Assembly (NCBI GenBank): GCA_020344415.1
Contig: CP070825.1
Coordinates: 228,235 to 292,234, forward strand
Source: Candidatus Aminicenantota bacterium
GTDB lineage: Bacteria; Acidobacteriota; Aminicenantia; Aminicenantales; Aminicenantaceae
Direction of reading: 5' to 3'
DNA length: 64,000 nucleotides
Each line of letters opens with the position of its first letter. Positions within the stretch are counted from its first letter, which is position 1. Below, one piece after another: positions 60,660 to 64,000 of the stretch. The notes under the pieces are model-generated. The model saw nothing but the letters and a program-made list of their open reading frames with translations, was not told the origin of the DNA and made no database searches. A program made the position numbers and the translations under genes.

Positions 60660-62135
60660 ATGATGCTCTTAAGAATCGATCGACAAAGCCCAAAACCACT
60701 ATACAAGCAAATCACTGATGAAATAAAAACGCTTATAGACCAAGGAGTGACGGGAACGAACATGCCATTGCCTTCTACAAGAAGGCTGGCAAAAAAAATT
60801 GGAGTTAATCGATCCACAGTTATCAGGGCATATGAAGAACTTCAAGCACTTGGATATCTAAAAAGCAAGCCGGGTTCCTACAATAAAATTCAAAAGCGGC
60901 GGAAAGAAGTCAAATACAATCCAAGGAGGAAGAGCCTCATCGATTGGGAAAAATATTCGAACTATCGCGCAAAAGAGATTTATGAAATATTTCTGCGCTA
61001 TTCTCCAGAAAGTCCGATAAAAACAAATTTTAAAGCAACCGCTTCAAACATCTCCCAACTGGACCTTTATCCCCGACTTTATCCTATGGAAGAATTCAGA
61101 AGATGTGTCAATCATGTCCTGCATGAGAACGGCTCTGAGTCTTTGGAATATGGAACATACAAAGGCTATGAGCCGCTTCGCCGGATAATTGCCAAGCGTC
61201 TCCGCCTTCACGGCATCGCAGTCTCTGAGGAAGAAATCCTAATCACCAACGGCGCTCAGCAGGCCATTGACCTCATTATCCGTATGCTTGCAGCTCCAAA
61301 CAGAAAAGTGGCAGTAGAATCACCAACATACGCAAATATCCTCCCGATAATGCAATTCAATGGTGTGAAAATACAAGGAATCCCGATGAGGGAAGAAGGA
61401 ATGGACCTTGATTACCTTGAGAAAACCTTAGAGAAGGAAATGTTGAGTTTCATTTACACGATCCCAAATTTCCAAAATCCGACCGGCATTACTACCTCCC
61501 ATCAGCATAGAGAAAGACTGCTCAACATTTGTCTGACGCATAAAGTGCCTCTTGTAGAAGACGGGTTTGAGGAAGACATGAAATATTATGGCAAAGTCCC
61601 GCTTCCCATTAAATCCATCGACGATAAGAATGTCGTTATTTATCTTGGAACATTTTCCAAGGCTCTCTTTCCAGGCCTGAGAATCGGCTGGATTACTGCA
61701 GACAAGGAATGTATAGAAAGAATTACGGCAATCAAAAGATTCTCTGATCTGAGCACCGGAAATCTTGCTCAAATGGTTCTGTATGAATTCTTAAAAAGAG
61801 GGTATTATGACCTGCAAATAAGGCGCCTGCATCGGATTTTCCGTAGGCGCATGCAGATAGCTTTAAAAACCATGGAGGAATGCCTTCCCCGTACGGTCAG
61901 CTGGACCCGCCCATCTGGCGGATATACTATCTGGGTGAAAATCCATAAGAAACTAACAGAAATCGAGCTTCATGAGTTCATGTCAGAATACAGCGTAATT
62001 GTTTCTCCTGGTAGTTACTATTTTCCGAGAAAGAGGTCTTCTGGATATTTTCGTATCTCCATAGCTAAATCAAACGAGCAGGAAATTGAAAAAGGCATTG
62101 CTCGACTGGGCAAAGCTTTGCACAGCTTGTCATGA
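60660..62135 (+). CDS. MocR/PdxR-type regulator (GntR HTH plus aminotransferase domain)
   Basis: A 491-residue two-domain protein. Residues ~10-80 form a GntR winged helix (PLYKQITDEIKTLIDQG, LPSTRRLAKKIGVNRSTVIRAYEELQALGYL). Residues ~120-491 are a class I aminotransferase fold with TNGAQQAIDLI, the PLP site TFSKALFPGLRIGW (Lys) and FRISIAK near the end. MocR proteins sense PLP or amines and control PLP, GABA or amino acid genes. Its stop overlaps the start of the radical SAM gene (ATGA), so it may autoregulate and share a pathway with it. Confidence 0.9.
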   Translation: MMLLRIDRQSPKPLYKQITDEIKTLIDQGVTGTNMPLPSTRRLAKKIGVNRSTVIRAYEELQALGYLKSKPGSYNKIQKRRKEVKYNPRRKSLIDWEKYSNYRAKEIYEIFLRYSPESPIKTNFKATASNISQLDLYPRLYPMEEFRRCVNHVLHENGSESLEYGTYKGYEPLRRIIAKRLRLHGIAVSEEEILITNGAQQAIDLIIRMLAAPNRKVAVESPTYANILPIMQFNGVKIQGIPMREEGMDLDYLEKTLEKEMLSFIYTIPNFQNPTGITTSHQHRERLLNICLTHKVPLVEDGFEEDMKYYGKVPLPIKSIDDKNVVIYLGTFSKALFPGLRIGWITADKECIERITAIKRFSDLSTGNLAQMVLYEFLKRGYYDLQIRRLHRIFRRRMQIALKTMEECLPRTVSWTRPSGGYTIWVKIHKKLTEIELHEFMSEYSVIVSPGSYYFPRKRSSGYFRISIAKSNEQEIEKGIARLGKALHSLS

Positions 62136-62914
62136 GGAAGAAAGGCATGCTTTTAGAGCTTAAAAAAACAATGATCTACGGCCCGGTCAACTCGAGGAGA
62201 TTGGGTCGATCGTTAGGAATAAATATTTTGCCTTCAGAAGTAAAGGTTTGCCCCTTCAACTGCGTTTACTGTCAGTATGGCTGGACTAAAATTCACACCT
62301 CACAGATCATACAAGATTCTGAACTTCCTTCAGTTCAAGCGATAAAAGATGCTCTTGAGGTTGCACTGAAAACACTGTCAATCCCGCCAGCCTATATAAC
62401 TTTTTCCGGTAACGGAGAGCCGACTGCACATCCTGACTTTGGCCAAATCACAGAGGAAGTTACAGCTATTCGCCACCGGTTAGCACCTGAGGCCAAAACT
62501 GCTGTTCTTTCGAATTCTGCACTTGTTTCACACGACTCGGTTCTAGAGGCACTCTTAAAGTTCGACCTGAGAATTATGAAGCTTGATTGCGGACATCCGA
62601 AAACCTTCGAAAAATATAATCAGCCCGCTAAAAGCATCGACCTTGAAGCAATCACAGCAGGATTGATAGAGCTATCTAGATTGCGAGATGTGATCATCCA
62701 GACGCTTGTCTCATCTGGTCAAGGCGGGAATCTCATGGAAAAAAATATCACTGAATGGATTGAAAGATTAAAAAGAATCAAGCCTTTATCCGTGCAGCTA
62801 TACACGCTGGACAGGCCCTACCCGGCCAGTGACCTTAAGCCAGCTTCTGAACAAGAATTAAATCAACTGAAAGATCAAGCCCAGAAAGAAGGGATCGCCA
62901 TAGAAGTTTTCTAG
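62132..62914 (+). CDS. radical SAM protein
   Basis: A 260-residue radical SAM enzyme. The cluster motif is VCPFNCVYCQYG, which is C-x3-C-x2-C. The GNGEP-like motif is FSGNGEPTAHPDF, and ITFSGNG, AVLSNS and MKLDCG are typical of the small 'YgiQ/AmmeMemo/organic radical activating-like' group. Reaction and substrate are unknown. The start overlaps the MocR stop, so it is translated with the regulator. It lacks an extra C-terminal cluster domain. Confidence 0.85.
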   Translation: MRKKGMLLELKKTMIYGPVNSRRLGRSLGINILPSEVKVCPFNCVYCQYGWTKIHTSQIIQDSELPSVQAIKDALEVALKTLSIPPAYITFSGNGEPTAHPDFGQITEEVTAIRHRLAPEAKTAVLSNSALVSHDSVLEALLKFDLRIMKLDCGHPKTFEKYNQPAKSIDLEAITAGLIELSRLRDVIIQTLVSSGQGGNLMEKNITEWIERLKRIKPLSVQLYTLDRPYPASDLKPASEQELNQLKDQAQKEGIAIEVF

Positions 62915-63027
62915 CCAGCAAGCCTACTCAACAAATACGTTATTTATCTATTAATCATACGATAAACTTAATTCCAAAATTGCCACAAAATCTTTGTTTC
63001 ACTGTAACTCCGGGTTATAACATCAGT

Positions 63028-63135
63028 GTCAGGCCTCGCGTTTTCCCACATGCTCGCTTTTTTAAATTCATAATATTAACTCTCTCCGATGAAAACAGGA
63101 CAAAAAGCAAAACCCAAAAATAGGGCCTGACCCCA
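63028..63135. repeat. REP/MITE-like element with GTCAGGCC/GGCCTGAC ends
   Basis: GTCAGGCC (63028-63035) pairs with GGCCTGAC (63124-63131), which runs on into CCCCA, the family end. An AT-rich, GC-poor interior contains AGGACAAAAAGCAAAACC. It lies in the gap 62915-63334; the rest of that gap is empty. Confidence 0.65.
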
Positions 63136-63334
63136 AAAGTTAAATGGGAGGAGAGAAGTTCACTGTAAAGTACTGAATTCTAAATAAATACTGGTCTGAT
63201 TAGCCGATAAAGAGAGGGTAGGGTGATTGAAAATTCACCCTCAAAATCACCGCTCAAAACCATCTAACCTCACCTTTTCTCCACGACTAAAATAAACGAA
63301 TGAATCAGGTATGACTAATTGGGAGGTAAGCCAA

Positions 63335-63880
63335 GTGAACAGAATAAAAATAATATCCTCCAAAAGGGAAAAAGAAGAGCACAATTCTATTATTATTTGC
63401 GGAATTCTCGCTGTGTCTTTCTTAATTCTTCTTATAACGCCATCCTTTCTTCTGCTTTCTAATGAAATCATTACTGCTGAAATATCGAGTGAATCGGCCT
63501 TATTTCGACCCTCCAGTGAGAATATGGTTGCCATGAAATCCTCCAAATACTCTGCTGCTCTCTCGCTAGCTAAGGTTGGCATCGAAAGGGCTGTCTGGGA
63601 TCTGAATCAAGGAAATTTTTCAAGCTGGGAAGGCAACGGCCGGGTACGGACAATGACCATCTCTTCTTTTCACGGCTCTGACGGGCAAGTGATAGGAGAT
63701 ATAGAGATTAGGGTTGAGAAGCCTGATGGAGATAATCCTGTTGTGGAATCTACGGGAAGAGTGACTTATTCCGACTCTCTATTCGGAACCCAGAAGGCAA
63801 AAATAGTATTACAAAGACAAATAAGAGTTGTTTTAGAGAAAAAGGGACATCATAAATATCAACCTATAGAGAGCAGCTAA
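63335..63880 (+). CDS. PilX-like pilus assembly protein
   Basis: About 181 residues from GTG at 63335, which has GGGAGG eight bases ahead; an ATG at 63311 is in frame but has no site. An N-terminal transmembrane helix (IIICGILAVSFLILLITPSFLL) is followed by a periplasmic domain containing the SKYSAALSLAKVGIERAVWDLN segment, which is like PilX/GspK-type minor components that start a pilus. There is no FTLIE prepilin cleavage motif. It is followed by a prepilin gene. Confidence 0.6.
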   Translation: MNRIKIISSKREKEEHNSIIICGILAVSFLILLITPSFLLLSNEIITAEISSESALFRPSSENMVAMKSSKYSAALSLAKVGIERAVWDLNQGNFSSWEGNGRVRTMTISSFHGSDGQVIGDIEIRVEKPDGDNPVVESTGRVTYSDSLFGTQKAKIVLQRQIRVVLEKKGHHKYQPIESS

Positions 63881-63905
63881 AATTTCCTGTACTAATAAAA
63901 ATAAA

Positions 63906-64000
63906 ATGCGAAAATTAGCATATATAAGCACCGCAACTAAAAGAAAAAAAGGGGGAGATGGATTTACTCTTATAGAAGTTTTGATTACGATTGTGACTCT
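63906..64000 (+). CDS. type IV prepilin-like protein (partial, 5' end)
   Basis: The first 31 codons run MRKLAYISTATKRKKGGDG then FTLIEVLITIVT. The prepilin peptidase motif G|FTLIEV with Glu at +5 is exact. A 19-residue basic leader precedes the cleavage site. The gene continues past the window. It lies 26 bases after the PilX-like gene, and the pair forms the left end of a pilus or pseudopilus cluster. Confidence 0.85.
   Translation, partial: MRKLAYISTATKRKKGGDGFTLIEVLITIVT

Noticed and set aside
63247..63582. 111-codon minus-strand ORF across the pilus gene start
   Set aside because: Antisense to the PilX-like gene, which has a membrane segment and ribosome site; the ORF has no features.

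Overview
The window reads as a chromosomal segment of a diderm, anaerobic bacterium with moderate to low GC and dense gene content. Signs of an outer membrane are a small beta-barrel protein, a DUF5916/CBM9-type surface protein and a lipoprotein amidohydrolase. Signs of anaerobic metabolism are a NuoE/NuoF-type pair of the kind found in NADH-linked or bifurcating hydrogenases, an iron-containing alcohol dehydrogenase and a radical SAM protein. The mix of secreted peptidases (SpoIVB/S55, M14, M28, a DUF885 relative), the PgsB/PgsC/PgsW set and many short palindromic repeats would fit Candidatus Aminicenantes (OP8) or a nearby acidobacteria-like lineage. That placement is an inference from gene content, not proven.

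Layout. 1-2.6 kb (minus): alanine dehydrogenase-like, NuoE-like and NuoF-like genes, the last cut by the window edge. 2.9-6.5 kb (minus): cation/Ca2+ antiporter, lipoprotein amidohydrolase, MBL-fold hydrolase. 6.7-8.3 kb (plus): galactokinase-family kinase and efp. 8.5-13.7 kb (minus): an operon of a serine palmitoyltransferase-like enzyme, a SpoIVB-type S55 peptidase and a secreted beta-propeller. A divergent NAD-dependent epimerase follows at 13.9 kb. 15.3-21.1 kb: fabH, a DUF885 relative, tatD, a polyprenyl synthase and a CYTH protein. 21.1-23.7 kb (minus): rpoZ, then a four-gene HTH / pseudopilin-like / DUF350 / transglutaminase-like operon. 24-28.1 kb: accessory-looking DNA with cspA, an outer-membrane barrel flanked by two gene remnants, an NHL protein and a secreted protein. 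28.4 kb: tRNA-Ala(GGC).

28.7-35.2 kb is a compact plus-strand housekeeping block: ftsH, folP, cdaA, ybbR/cdaR, glmM and pdxJ, joining membrane proteolysis, folate, c-di-AMP, cell-wall precursor and PLP synthesis. 35.4-43.8 kb: M20-type amidohydrolase, GGQ release-factor-like protein, M14 peptidase, an unusual EIIA plus zinc-ribbon fusion, PfkB kinase, Fe-alcohol dehydrogenase and a LarA homologue. 43.9 kb: a DUF4143 ATPase preceded by three direct repeats spaced exactly 33 bp. 46.9-55.0 kb: a polymer-related neighbourhood (DUF6305-like protein, two paralogous membrane-anchored proteins, DctM-like permease, a 49-residue membrane protein, an aspartoacylase-like deacylase) that converges on pgsB-pgsC-pgsW. 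55.1-62.9 kb: M28 peptidase, DUF5916 protein, tag, a MocR-type regulator coupled to a radical SAM gene. The right edge enters a type IV pilus-like cluster.

The intergenic spaces hold at least five families of short inverted or dispersed repeats, none with a transposase in the window. The best candidates for undescribed biology are the 46.9-55.0 kb polymer/permease/deacylase neighbourhood, the HTH/pseudopilin/DUF350/transglutaminase operon, the 33-bp-phased repeat array, the EIIA-zinc ribbon fusion and the paired SPT-like/epimerase genes that may make sphingolipids.
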